NCBI GenBank assembly: GCA_035771175.1
Contig: CM069597.1
Coordinates: forward strand, 10,699,001 to 10,763,000
DNA from: Paratinospora sagittata
Lineage: Eukaryota; Streptophyta; Magnoliopsida; Ranunculales; Menispermaceae
Length of the DNA: 64,000 nucleotides
Direction: 5' to 3'
Shown here: piece after piece, positions 48,946-60,050 of the stretch
Layout: every line of letters begins with the position of its first letter
Position numbering within the stretch: the stretch's first letter is position 1
Position numbers and translations under genes: made by a program
The notes under the pieces: model-generated
The model's input: only the letters and a program-made list of their open reading frames with translations
What the model was told of the DNA's origin: nothing
Database searches by the model: none

Positions 48946-50153
48946 TAAATGTATCTTGATAAAATTTTACTACGACTGATGTAATTATTAGTTTATTGGT
49001 GACATCTTTCTTGACTGGTCACATCTATCTTGAATATTTGATATGCATATCTGTGACTGTCTGATAAATGTCATGATTAGACCTATCTTGTATCTTACAC
49101 AATATCATGATTATTTATACTCATTTTGAACTTGTGATATCTGATTATTTGATTGATCAGGTACACAATACCTAGGCTATGCTCTAACAATCTATTTTTG
49201 CTTATGTTTGTTCATATCATGATCATGCTTGCTCTGATCTTAGAAAATCGTATCTATGCATGATTCATGTTTATAGGCCATGTACACAACTTTACATCAT
49301 ACGCCTATATCTTGAATAGAATATTGCCTACACTCATGATTATTATCTGTTGGCATTATTCTTTCAATGATTTCTTGACTTTGATGCATCTGTTTCATAC
49401 CATAACGTGTTAGCATCAAACTCGTGGATATCTGATTTCTAATGAGCACATATCCTTCCAAATGCTTTCTCATTAGAATCAGTGTATCAATCATTCTAGG
49501 CCATGCTTCAATTGAAATTTTTTGTCTAGAATAAGAGAATGAGCGTATGTTGTTGCTTGAATGACATATATGAATTTCACCATATATTCAGTATGTTTAG
49601 ACGTTGATATTCATCGTATATATCTTCATATGTCTAAACTATGGAAAGTTTATAAATTTTCATTTCACATGTCATTGATGTTGCTCTCTAATATTATATT
49701 TCGTATACATCAATTGACTGTGATTTTTGATATCTAATAGATGCCATGCACTTCAACTATATACTTTGCATCTTATTAGAATCATAATAACTTGGCCAGC
49801 TTAATCATAAATCTCTTTGCCTATGCTATAGTATGCTTATGCGTGTTTATTTACATATCTTAAAGCATGCTCTGTGTTTGGTCTGATTTAATTGCCATAT
49901 TTATGCCAAACACTAAAGGAGAATAATTTCCCACGATTAAAATTTCTTTATGAATTAATCGGCAATTGTTTCTCAATCCCTCTGACTTCAATTCTCAACT
50001 ACGTTTTTGAAATTATTTCAAAACTTATAGTCTATGAATAAGTCAATCTATTTCTCGCTATGCTTAAAACAAGATTTTTTTCAACATGATTTTAGTACAG
50101 TAGACCTTACGCATTCTCACGTACCTAACTATGACACGTTGTCATAAACCATC
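48946..50153. other. Non-coding interior of a Sirevirus remnant
   Basis: AT-rich, no recognisable protein in any frame. It leads into Sirevirus polypurine tracts and a 3' LTR, so it is probably the decayed region between pol and LTR of that element. Confidence 0.45.
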
Positions 50154-50411
50154 TTGAGGATGAATGCACAAAGTCAGGGGGAGTCTCCATGTAAGGGGGA
50201 GCTTCGCTACACTACTAAGTCAAGGGGATATTTCATTCTTCTTTCCTCACTTTTTGATCATATCAAAAGGGGGAGAAGAAAAATAACGAAAAATAAGGGG
50301 GAGAAGAAAAATAATAAGAAGAAATAGTTCAAGGGAAAACCTTTTTGCTTAATGTTTGCTTAATATGCTTAATTTTTCGATTTGTTTGTTTTCATCAAAA
50401 AGGGGGAGATT
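50154..50411 (+). promoter_or_regulatory. Multiple polypurine tracts of a second Sirevirus
   Basis: AGGGGGAG occurs at about 50175, 50196, 50268 and 50295, and finally as AAAAAGGGGGAGAT at 50398-50411, immediately before TGTTAACTT. This repeats the arrangement at 23960-24243. Confidence 0.82.
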
Positions 50412-51011
50412 GTTAACTTATATGGTTCATCCTTAGCATATCCCTAAAGTATACTTGATGAAGTATATTTTGATGATCACAAACAAATTATTTTTCGGTG
50501 CTAATGAACGTTTTTCAAGAACTTATCTCTGCACCAAAGGAAAAGCAAAAAGCCAAGGAACGACTCAATCAAGGAATTCAAAACTTACATCCAACGATCA
50601 AACTCATTTCAACATACGAACTTCAACGATCACATCATGATTTCAAGATCACTTCTCTCGGACGTTCAATCTAACTTCAAGACTACACCTCTCGATCAAC
50701 GTTCAAGTCATTCAACTCCGAATTACTCTTATTGAAGATCTAATAATGAAGAGTTGGATTTAACGGTTACGAGAAAAGAGAAATACGCAAAGTATTCAAG
50801 GTATATCTTTCTCTAATCGTTATTGCTCAAAATATTTTTCAAAACCATGCATATATCATTTTCATATGTTTTCTAAATCTTCATGTTTTGATGTCTTAAC
50901 TATATTTCAAGAAATTTAATCCTATATATTTAATTTGAAATATACCGAGTTTTTATTCGCATTTATCGAACATTTTATCGCGAGTCAAAACTGTTTACAA
51001 AGAGTTTTTCA

Positions 51012-51730
51012 GGACGCTAATGAAATAACAGCGCTCTCCTAAACTTGTTAAGTCAGGACGCTGATAGGTCATTAGGACACTGATAACACTCAAGGTTGAA
51101 ATGAACTGATTAATCAGGATGCTTACTTGTATAGTAACGGTCTTATATATTAGTCAACCTCTGAAATTGTCAGGAAGCTGACTCAGCATAAGCTCACTGA
51201 AAGATCTTTTAAAAGTTCTTCAAAGAATGTTTCTTTGAGGACGCTAATGGTTATAAGTTGATTAAACTATCAAGACGCTTTTTGGATAGGAGCGTGCTCA
51301 CCTTTGGAAATCAACTGAATAACTTTCAGGATGTTGATTGTCCTTCAGTGTGTTTTTAAATGTCTTAACTTGTAGGACGCTTACATAGTAGTAGCGCCCT
51401 CATGTTATGTTTTTATCTAGTAGGACGCTCAAGTGACGTAGCGCCCTCATGTTTTGTTTTTATGTTTTAAAAGCAGGACACTTACTCGGATAATAGCGCC
51501 CTCATGTACTTAATAGTTTTACAACATAGCAGGACGCTAACTGCGCATTAGCGCCCTCAAGGTTTAAGTCGTCTAAAGTCATAAGTAAGTCAGGACACTT
51601 ACGAGTTAGTAGCGCCCTCACTTAAGTGTTCAGCAGGACGTTTATATGTAGTAAGCGCCTCAAGGGACAAAACGACAAAGTTGATATTATGCGTTAGGAC
51701 ACTGATTACGGAATCATGACGCTAATTCAA
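51012..51730 (+). repeat. Array of ~14 units with AGGACGCT...AGCGCCCT inverted-repeat core
   Basis: Units start at about 51012, 51053, 51117, 51172, 51238, 51270, 51328, 51373, 51421, 51475, 51531, 51591, 51635 and 51694, spaced 32-66 bp. The best-kept cores are AGGACGCTTAC.....TAGTAGCGCCCTCA. The two 8-base arms pair except for one position and are 10-13 bases apart. Spacer sequence between cores is free to vary. A few copies of the same core occur in the LTR at 24244-27902. Confidence 0.8.
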
Positions 51731-52744
51731 CTACCGTCACTGTTCGAATGAGTACACTACGTCAGTTTACTATTTTAGAACAGACACTTGCACAGAGTCC
51801 TTTCCAGACTTATCAGAGACCCTTTCTGATACATGAAAGAAGTTCTTCTAAAGCTTTCCTCTTTCATGAAATCTGAAAAGAACCAGAATGTTAGTGAAAA
51901 TGGCAGTTGTTATTTTCATATAACATTCTAGCCGTTGTGTGAAAACGTTCAAATTATTTGAACTTCAAATATCTAACGATTATGTCCTACTAAGTCTATA
52001 TGTACCAACACTTAGGGCCAAACAACTTGCCAATCACTTTGTGTTGTGCTAATACTTTTTGAAAGCTAGTCTGTGTCGAAATGAATTTTATTTTTCTAAT
52101 CTTTCAAAGTATTTTTCACTGATACCTTTACGATTACAATAAATTTTCATATTGAGCTTCAATTATACTTTATCTTTGAAAATCTATCTTTATTGGTATC
52201 AACTCAAATTCTCAGCATTGATTCACATTTGATATCATTCTTGCTGATGATAGAATTTGAGAAATAGTTCAAGATATACAGTTGCACTTGATTTCATATT
52301 TTAAGTACTGTATTGAACTAAATCAGTAGTAGCGTTAAACTACTAATCATTGAACCAGACGTTTCAATACTTATACTTTATATCTATTTTGAAACTGTCA
52401 GTGTCTTTGATTTACACCAGTCCTTAGTTTTATACGTCAATGTTTTATTGGTATTATATTATTTTCGAAGAAGCTCTGATTTTTATATCATATCATTCAT
52501 GCTTTTTGAAACTGCACTTGAGCAATACCGAACATTGAAAGGTAAAGGACTGAAGGTGTATTTCAACTTAGCATTACCTACTTCACATTTCATATCTTTG
52601 TAATGCTATGTACTGTGCTTAATGTAAAGTGTTCTACTGCGTAAGAACCACCCAACATCTTAGTGTTGTAATGTTGGTGTGTTTCTGGATTGAAACAACC
52701 AGGACAAGTGAAGGTAGTTCACTTGATGATTTAAGGATTGAAAT

Positions 52745-53190
52745 CAGGTAGGTTATCTCTTAGCCTCTAAAAGAGAAAACGGTTCATCCTCATCCAGTAA
52801 AAGGGTAGGTGTGTCCTTAACCTTAAAAAGTATAGGTTATCTCTCAGCCTTTAAAAGAGAAATTGGTTCGTCCTCATCCCTTAAAAGGATAGGTGCGTCC
52901 TCAACCTGTAAGGGGATAGGTTATCTCTTAACCTATAAAAGAGAAACGGTTGTTCCTTATCTTGCAAAAAGATCATGGTTCTTCCTTAGCCAGTAAAAAG
53001 AACATGGGTTTCTCCTCATCCTAGAAAAAGGAAATATGGTTCTTCCTTAGCCAATAAAAGGAACATGGGTTTTTCTTAATCCCGAAAAAAGGAAAATGGT
53101 TCATCCTTAGCCCATGAAAGGATAGGTATGCCTTTAACTTGTAAAAGGGCAGTTGTAACGGTTTGGTTCTCACCCGTAAGAGAATCAGTT
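52745..53190 (+). repeat. Array of ~15 tandem mini-hairpins, ~30 bp each
   Basis: Each unit has a short stem enclosing an Ala/Pro-like AGCC..TAAA loop, for example CTCTTAGCCTCTAAAAGAG, CCTCATCCAGTAAAAGG, CCTTAGCCAATAAAAGG and TTCTCACCCGTAAGAGAA, linked by (G)GGTT or ATAGGT. Stem sequences differ between units while both arms stay complementary. Units run from 52754 to about 53188, in the 3' part of the Sirevirus LTR before its promoter-like block. The ORF 52811-52996 is a by-product. Confidence 0.85.
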
Positions 53191-53340
53191 AGTGGATTGA
53201 GTAAATCCTAATCAAGAGATTAGGTAGTGAACGTAGGATTGGCCGAACCACTATAAATTTGTGTGTCAAGCGTTTGCATTTCAGTTTGTGTTCTAATTTT
53301 CAACATGTTCCAATTAACTTATGTAAATCACTTAAGTTAT

Positions 53341-56056
53341 TGGAAGACCTTTTTGACCATTGTACCCAATTCACCTTTTTCTTGGGTGGACAAACACGCT
53401 CTTGTTCTGTTCATTCGAAAAAAAGATGGTTTGTTACGACTTTGCATCGACTATCGCAAGTTGAATAATGCAACCATCAAGAACAAATACCCATTGCCCA
53501 GGATCGATGACTTGTTTAACCAACTTAGAGATGCCAAATACTCCTCTAAGATTTATTTACGATCCGACTATCATCAATATCGGATCAGAGAGTCAGACAT
53601 AAATAAAACGGTTTCAGAACTCGGTACGGTCATTATGAGTTCTTGGTCATGCTGTTCGGTCATGGATTTAATGAACTGCATCTTCTGACCATATTTGGAC
53701 AGAGGTCTTTGTAGATGATATCTTCGTGTATTCACCAACAGAGGATGGCCATAAGTTACATCTAAGGATTGTCCTCCAGACCTTAAGAAACCATCAGTTA
53801 TATGCAAAGTTGAGTAAGAGCGAATTTTGGGCAAAGAAAGTTCAATTCTTAGGCCATGTGGTTTCAGGCAATAGCTTTGAAGTGGATCCTTCAACAGTTG
53901 AAGCAGTATTAAAATGGAAGCAACCTACCACAATTACTCAAATTTGGAGTTTTCTCGGTTTGGCTGGCTACTACAGACGTTTCATCAAAGACTTTTCCAA
54001 GATTGCCGAACCAATGACAAAACTAACTCGAAAGGACACACGATTCATTTTGGACACAACCTGTGAATCGTCATTTCAGGAATTGAAAAAGGGTCTCACA
54101 ACAGCACCAGTACTAATCACTCCAAGAAATGGAGTTGGATTTTCACTATACACCAACGCCTCTCTCCAAGGCTTAGGTGGAGTACTAATGCAAGATGGCC
54201 AAGTTGTTGCATATGCTTCCAGGCAACTAAAGATTCATGAGGGTAATTACCCAATGCATGACTGGGAACTTGCAGCTGTAGTATTTGCACTGAAGTTATG
54301 GCATCACTACCTATATGGTGAACTGTTTGAGGTCTTCTCTGATCACAAAAGCCTCAAGTACATCTACACACGGAGAGACCTAAACCTCCGCCAAAAAAGA
54401 TGGTTGGAATTTTTGAAAGACTACGACTTTCAGCTCCAATATCATCCGGGTAAAGCCCAAGTGGTGGCTGATGCTCTGAGCAGAAAGTCATATGTCACAG
54501 CCTGTATACTCAATTTTGAAACAGGGAAGTTGGCTACTAAGATTGAGGACTATAACTTACAGCTCATTGAGGAGGGAAGGTCACCACGGCTTGTCCAACT
54601 GACAGCGAACTCTAAGCTTATTCGAAAGATCTCAGCAGCACAAGCCAATGATCCTGCATTGATGGATAAACGATAACTTACTCAGAACGGACAAGACATT
54701 CCACACTGGTTTGTCTCTGATGAAGGTGTCATTTTCTACAAGAAACACTTGTGCATACCAAACGACTTTGAAGTTCAAAAAGAAGTGCTCACCGAAATGC
54801 ATTGCTCTAGATTTGCTATGCATCTTGGGGGAGACAAAATGTACAAAGATGTCAAGCGATAATTTTGGTTCTCTGGAATGAAGAAGGCCATTGCAGAATT
54901 TGTTGTCAGATGCCTTACCTGCCAGCAAGTGAAAGCAAAGCACAGACTTCCTTTCGGACTTCTCCAACCTTTACCTATAGGAGAATGGAAGTGGGAAAAT
55001 ATAGCAATGGACTTTGTCACAGCCTTACCCCGGAATAACAAAGGGCAAGATGCAATTTGGGTTATCATTGACAGACTTACAAAGGCTGCACATTTCATAC
55101 CAATAAAGTTCAAGGTTAACCCTGCCCAATTAGTCGAATTGTATGAAAAAGTGATAGTATGCCTTCATGGCATACCCCTCACGATCGTCTGTGATCGAGA
55201 CCCTCGATTCACATCAAACTTTTGGCAAAGCTTCCAAAATAGAATGGGCACCAAAATTACCATGAGCACAACTTTTCACCCTCAAACTAACGGGCAGTCA
55301 GAACGGTTAATCCAGATTTTAGAAGATATGCTGCGATGTTGCATTTTGGACTTTCATGATGGATGGGCAAAACACTTACACTTGACTAAATTTTCATACA
55401 ACAACAGCTACCAATCCAGCATTGGCATGGCACCACATGAGGCCCTCTATGGGCGCCCTTGCAGATCTCTGGTATGCTAGTTAGACATGGCTGATCGACC
55501 ACAATTGGGGCCAGAACTAATTCAAGAAACTTCTGAGAAGATCAAGCAAGTAATGGAGAGGCTTCGTATAGCGCAGAGTCGTCAAATGAGCTACGCCAAC
55601 AAACGGAGACAACCCCTAGAGTTTCATGCAGGGAACTATGTTTTTCTGAAAGTCCAACTAGCAAGGGGTGTCAAATGTTTCGGGATCAAAGGAAAGCTCT
55701 CTCCACGATATATCGGCCCATTTAAGATAATCAAACGCATTGGCAAAGTAGCATATCATCTATCTCTTCCCCCATCCATGTCCAAAGTTCATAACGTTTT
55801 CCATATATCCATGCTTTGGAAGTACCGTCCTGACCCATCACATGTTGTTCCTCTGGTCGAAGTCCAGATGGAAGAAGGGAACATATATCAAGAGAAGGCG
55901 GTACAAATTTTGGATAGAAAAACTCAAGAACTAAGTCGTCGTAGTATTCCATTAGTAAAAGTACTTTGGGATCACCACGGAATAGAGAAAGCAACCTGGG
56001 AACCAGAAGAAAGAATAAAACAAAAATACCCTGATTTGTTTCTTAGCAGTAATTAA
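53341..56056 (+). pseudogene. Tekay-type Ty3 pol: RT, RNase H, integrase, chromodomain
   Basis: RT starts within the domain ([41 protein letters not shown]); a damaged stretch follows (frameshifts near 53600-53700) before [14 protein letters not shown] with an intact catalytic DD. One long frame (53726-54676) covers [23 protein letters not shown] and RNase H ([44 protein letters not shown]). The integrase follows: FVVRCLTCQQVKAKH, AMDFVTALPRN, CDRDPRFTSNFW, HPQTNGQSERLIQ. The C-terminus has DPSHVV...KVLWDHHG..KATWEPE, the chromodomain that marks chromoviruses. Stops at 54674, 54860 and 55479 inactivate it. The 5' end and LTR were replaced by the Sirevirus LTR. Confidence 0.88.
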
Positions 56057-56187
56057 TAATGTGATGTGTTTATCATTGACTTATCAACAATATGCCAACA
56101 ATTCAACCACAAAAATTAGTTTTACACCAATAAGTCACACAAAAACATAGATTTTCGACCAAAGTTCCACAAAATGCCTTGGATTTC

Positions 56188-57445
56188 AAGGATTGCGAGT
56201 TTCACGCGGATTGCCAAAACCAGGTTGGGGAGAAACCGATGAAGCCTTGGGAGTAGTATCCGAAGTACCTTTTTTAGAAGGACCTTTTTGGGTTTTAAGA
56301 ACTAATGACATTTTGGCTTTTTCTCGACCTGGTGTTGCGGCTTTCTAAAGAGCAGTCGATGCTTGAGAAGGCTTAGCAACAGGAGCCTTGGCTTTCTCAA
56401 TAGTTGTGGTATTGGCTCTATCTTCAGCCGGTCCTGCCTCCTCCACAACCCGAGTCTTGCCTTTCCTAGACACCAGAGCCATAAGTCAGTCTATCTTAGC
56501 TTGTTGTCTAGTTTTCACCGCCTCCTCTTCCCTAGCCTTTTGTACGGCTTCCCCCTGCCTCTTTGCTGCAAGAGATAATGAGATGTCAATGCGGTCCTTG
56601 CAGAACTCACTAACATCATACACAACATCGTAGGCACCTTGCATATACTGCTGCTGTTGCAGTAATCCAAACTCCACAAAACCTTTAAATTCGAATAGAA
56701 TCACGTCATTTACCCTCCTTGTCTCATCGCACTCTGCCTCGAGCTCAACACCTTTTACGGTCAAAACAGCTTCAAGAAATTCAATCCTTTTCTTTTGCTG
56801 GTCACAAAGAGCACGCCACTTTGCCTCCTTGACAGTCAATTCTCTCTCATAACCCGCCAACTTGCTCCTCAGGCCGATAATCTCGAAGTCTTTCTGAGAA
56901 CTATCTGCCTCATTCCAAGCAATTGCCTGCTCAACTTGTTTTAGGGTGACCAGGGCGTTCACAGCAATCTGTGCACCAACCCACAGAGGCAGAAGGACCA
57001 AGGGAATGAGATGCAGTACAAAAAAATAAAATAATAATAATAATAATACTAAATAAATAAATACATAGACATACCCCTACTACATTGGTCACACACTAGT
57101 TGAGGTTGTCGGCATATGTGTTCTTATGCGCCTTCTCAGCAACATCTTACGGACACCTAACTCGGCACCCCGCAAAAAAAAATTCAAGACCACTAAGTTT
57201 AGCCCGTTTCACCCTGGCTTCTGTGCTAAAGTCCGCAAAAGAGGGGAGTTGAGACGAGTACCCCTCAGAAAACTCAATAGAGGTATCTTGAGGTTCTAGC
57301 AAGACACCTCCAGGCAAAGTCGGTATAACGGGAAGATCGACGGAAGAAGAAGGACCTGCCACCTTCTCCTGATGAGCCCTCATTGTAGCCTCGGCAAACT
57401 GCTTCTCGGCATCTCCAAAGCCCATGTTAAGCCGCGACATCTCTC
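56188..57445 (-). pseudogene. Antisense, probably spliced ORF between Tekay pol and 3' LTR
   Basis: On the strand opposite to pol, an ATG near 57439 starts MSRLNMGFGDAEKQFAEATM and continues through EVF-free text GPSSSVDLPVIPTLPGGV and SQLPSFADFSTEARVKRAKL to ..GCRVRCP. After a TAA (57150) and a likely intron (donor GGTATGT near 57079, pyrimidine-rich tract, acceptor CACAG near 56972), it resumes as IAVNALVTLKQVEQAIAWNEAD. A coiled-coil, Glu/Lys-rich region follows, then a Lys/Pro/Ser-rich tail ending in TGA near 56188. Stops at 56485 and 56347 mark decay. No domain was recognised; coiled-coil content suggests a structural or gag-like role. It is not a pol shadow, since it starts after the pol stop. 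Confidence 0.6.
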
Positions 57446-58107
57446 GGCAAGATAACAATTCTTCTTGACATAACTCTTCTTCCCTCCTCGACCACCAAGA
57501 AGGAAATAAATAGAAAAAAAACTTCGACCAACGGTTCGACAAAATTGGACTTGGGAAGAATTTTTGGATAGAGAATAGGGGAATGGTGACCGGAGAGAAG
57601 GATGCCGGAGGAAAGGTTCGTCGAAAAATTGCCTTGATTCGTGCCGGAAAAACAAAGTGCGTTGGCCTTAAATTCTAAAATGAATACACAGAACGACAAA
57701 GGGAAATGGTAACCGAAGGTATCAGTTTCCTGACCGATGGGCCCACAAATAGAAAAAAGAATCCGACAAATGACATGACATAGGGACCCACTACGACCCA
57801 CATAAACAGTAAAAAGATGACGCGCCTGATAAACGACAAACAAACGGGCGCACAAACAGTAAAAAGTAAACAGGAAAAGGGTAAACAGTTTCCATACAGT
57901 GGTTTACTATTCAAAAACCATAGGCGAACAATGAAACCATACAGTGATTCTAAACAGTGATAGCACAGTGCTATCGACAAAACAGTAAACACTATTACAA
58001 TGTACATACGGACACTGTTACAAAGTAAAAAAAAAAAAAAGCTGAAGTACCATACGATAGATACGATCAGGATAACATAAATTGAATTTTGAGGGCGAAA
58101 TTCTTTT

Positions 58108-58119
58108 AAGGGGGTAGAG
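58108..58119 (+). promoter_or_regulatory. Polypurine tract of the Tekay element
   Basis: AAGGGGGTAGAG directly before the LTR start TGTAATACCC, preceded by GAGGGCGAAATTC, a common tail of Tekay interiors. Confidence 0.85.
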
Positions 58120-58140
58120 TGTAATACCCTCGGAATTAGA

Positions 58141-58211
<71 letters not shown>

Positions 58212-60050
58212 TCAAAATACAACATATGGATAAATAAAATTCTATATATATGCTAATAGTATGATATATATGTCACAAGATGGGAATATTAGTTTTGAGC
58301 CCATGTCCATGATATATATGTCACAAGATGAGAATATTAGTTTGGAGCCCATGTACAATATTGTTGGACTTGTAAATAATAAAATCCTCAATCAAGTCCA
58401 AAAACAAATCCATGGCAGGACCCAAAACCAAGTCCAAGCCCACTATTTGAAAGCTTCTAGGTAAATTCTTAGTGTTGCAAGTTGGCAACTTGCATTACAT
58501 GTGTATGGCCAAGATTTTTTGGTGAATCTTCAATTGAGTGGTGTGGATTAGATGGAACTAGTATAAAAGGGGGTGCCTCCCCCTCATTTCTTCCATCCCA
58601 TTTTTCATTTTTCCTCCCCTATCTTGGAGACTCTCTCTTGAAAATCTTAGTATGCTCTGTGGTTGTGGTTTTTACTGATCTTCCACATCAGAAAGGATTT
58701 TCTAGAGTACTCTTCTTTCATCTCTCCCCTCTCTTGAAGCATTTTCTCTTTCTCCCTCTAGAATTTCTATCTCTAGAAATTCTTTTTCTTATCTTGAGAC
58801 TCTCTTGGAGACTCTCCTATTTGGTGCATAGTGGAAGCTCTGTTGGAACGCCGATCTTACAAAATTGAAGTGGGAAGCGAAACTTAGGTTTGCGTGCATT
58901 ATTTCTTTTTATAAAGTTTTCATGCATGTATCATGTTATTTGATATGTGTGCATAATCTCAATTCATACATATATCATGTTATTTGATATACGTCCATCA
59001 ATTCAATTATATTATCAATGTTGAGATTATGCCATATTGTACCTTGACATTTGGACTGTGTATCGTCATACTGTTGGATTGGCAATTGATTTTAATAACC
59101 AGGCTTAGTCTTGTCCCTAGTACCATTAATTTTTGAATGGGAGGCAGCGATGCTGCTCTAGAAGACTTGGTGACTTAAGTGTGTCCAATGGGACCCACCT
59201 CTCAACATGGGGATTGGTCTGGATTAATTCTATCATAAGCTAGCCTAAAAGATATAATATCCACATGCCTATCTTTTGAGACTCAAGAGCTGCCACACAT
59301 GTGCAGTAGGCGTGATAAAGGAATACAATGGTCAAGGATAGAGACTACCCTGTGATATGTACATGTCTACACGCACATGCATAGCATACTGGTAAACAAC
59401 ACGACCACTTAGGTACATGAGTATTCTGGCCCTTGTAATTGATTATCGGCACAGATGCCTTGTTATGACTTGACCCTATGAGATACATCTCTGCTAGAAC
59501 TCTGATGATCTAGCCAGAAAGGAGTTGTATGGACTGGGTTACATATATTCCCTGGCAAGGTACGTATAATGAGAACCCGGGATGAATCCTGGAGAGGGAC
59601 ATTATATGAGAACCTAGGACAGTACTGGGCCATGAATTTCCATGAGACGGTGTGTTGTGTGTGTCTACCCATTTCATGCATTTATTATTATGATTATGAT
59701 GAACTCGTTATAAATTGACATAATCCACGGAATATCTACTTTTCCCACTGAGCGATGGCTCATCCCGTTGTTAACCATTTTTCAGGAGCTTGAGGTGGTC
59801 TGGATGAGGGTTGCATGGGCCCTAGTTTTGTGTGTACCTTCACTAATTTTTGTAGTAGTTAAGATAATTTGGGAGTGTGTTTTCGTAAGTCGCAGTTTTC
59901 ATAATGCCCGCTTTGTACCCAACTTCTATGTAATAAATGAAAAGAATATTTGTTACATTGTGTTCCTACACATTCTGTATTCTGTTGTAACTTCTTGCAT
60001 TCTGTCTGTGGGAGTTTCGTCGGTCTAGACGAACCTCGGCGGGGTGTGAA
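58120..60050 (+). repeat. 3' LTR of the Tekay element, ~1.93 kb
   Basis: Starts TGTAATACCCTCGG and ends about CGGCGGGGTGTGA; the terminal CA is lost or blurred at the junction with the MULE fragment. A (TA)n tract fills 58141-58208. ACTGAGCGATGGCTCATCCCGTTGTTAACC (59747-59776) is the conserved block shared with other Ty3 LTRs here. The ORF 58482-58868 and others inside are not genes. Confidence 0.82.
58141..58208. repeat. (TA)n microsatellite at the start of the Tekay LTR
   Basis: About 34 uninterrupted TA units, beginning some 20 bases after the LTR start. Confidence 0.92.

Larger units (their letters stand above)
50412..53304 (+). repeat. Sirevirus 3' LTR, ~2.9 kb, with two internal arrays
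   Basis: Starts TGTTAACTTATATGG after the last polypurine tract; the opening TATATTTTGATGATCACAAAC matches the LTR at 24244. It contains the array 51012-51730 and the hairpin array 52745-53190. Near its end, GGATTGGCCGAACCACTATAAATTTGTGTGTC is a promoter-like block common in Sirevirus LTRs. The right end (a CA near 53304) is approximate. Beyond 53340 the sequence is Ty3 pol, so the junction joins two unrelated elements. Confidence 0.65.

Noticed and set aside
52745..53190. CRISPR-like array
   Set aside because: Eukaryotic LTR context, units ~30 bp without unique spacers of constant length, and no cas genes.
54632..55113. Minus-strand ORFs of 111-112 aa
   Set aside because: Antisense shadows of the Tekay integrase frame.
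57427..57855. 142-aa minus-strand ORF upstream of the antisense ORF
   Set aside because: Different frame from the collinear antisense protein, hydrophobic low-complexity sequence, no motif.
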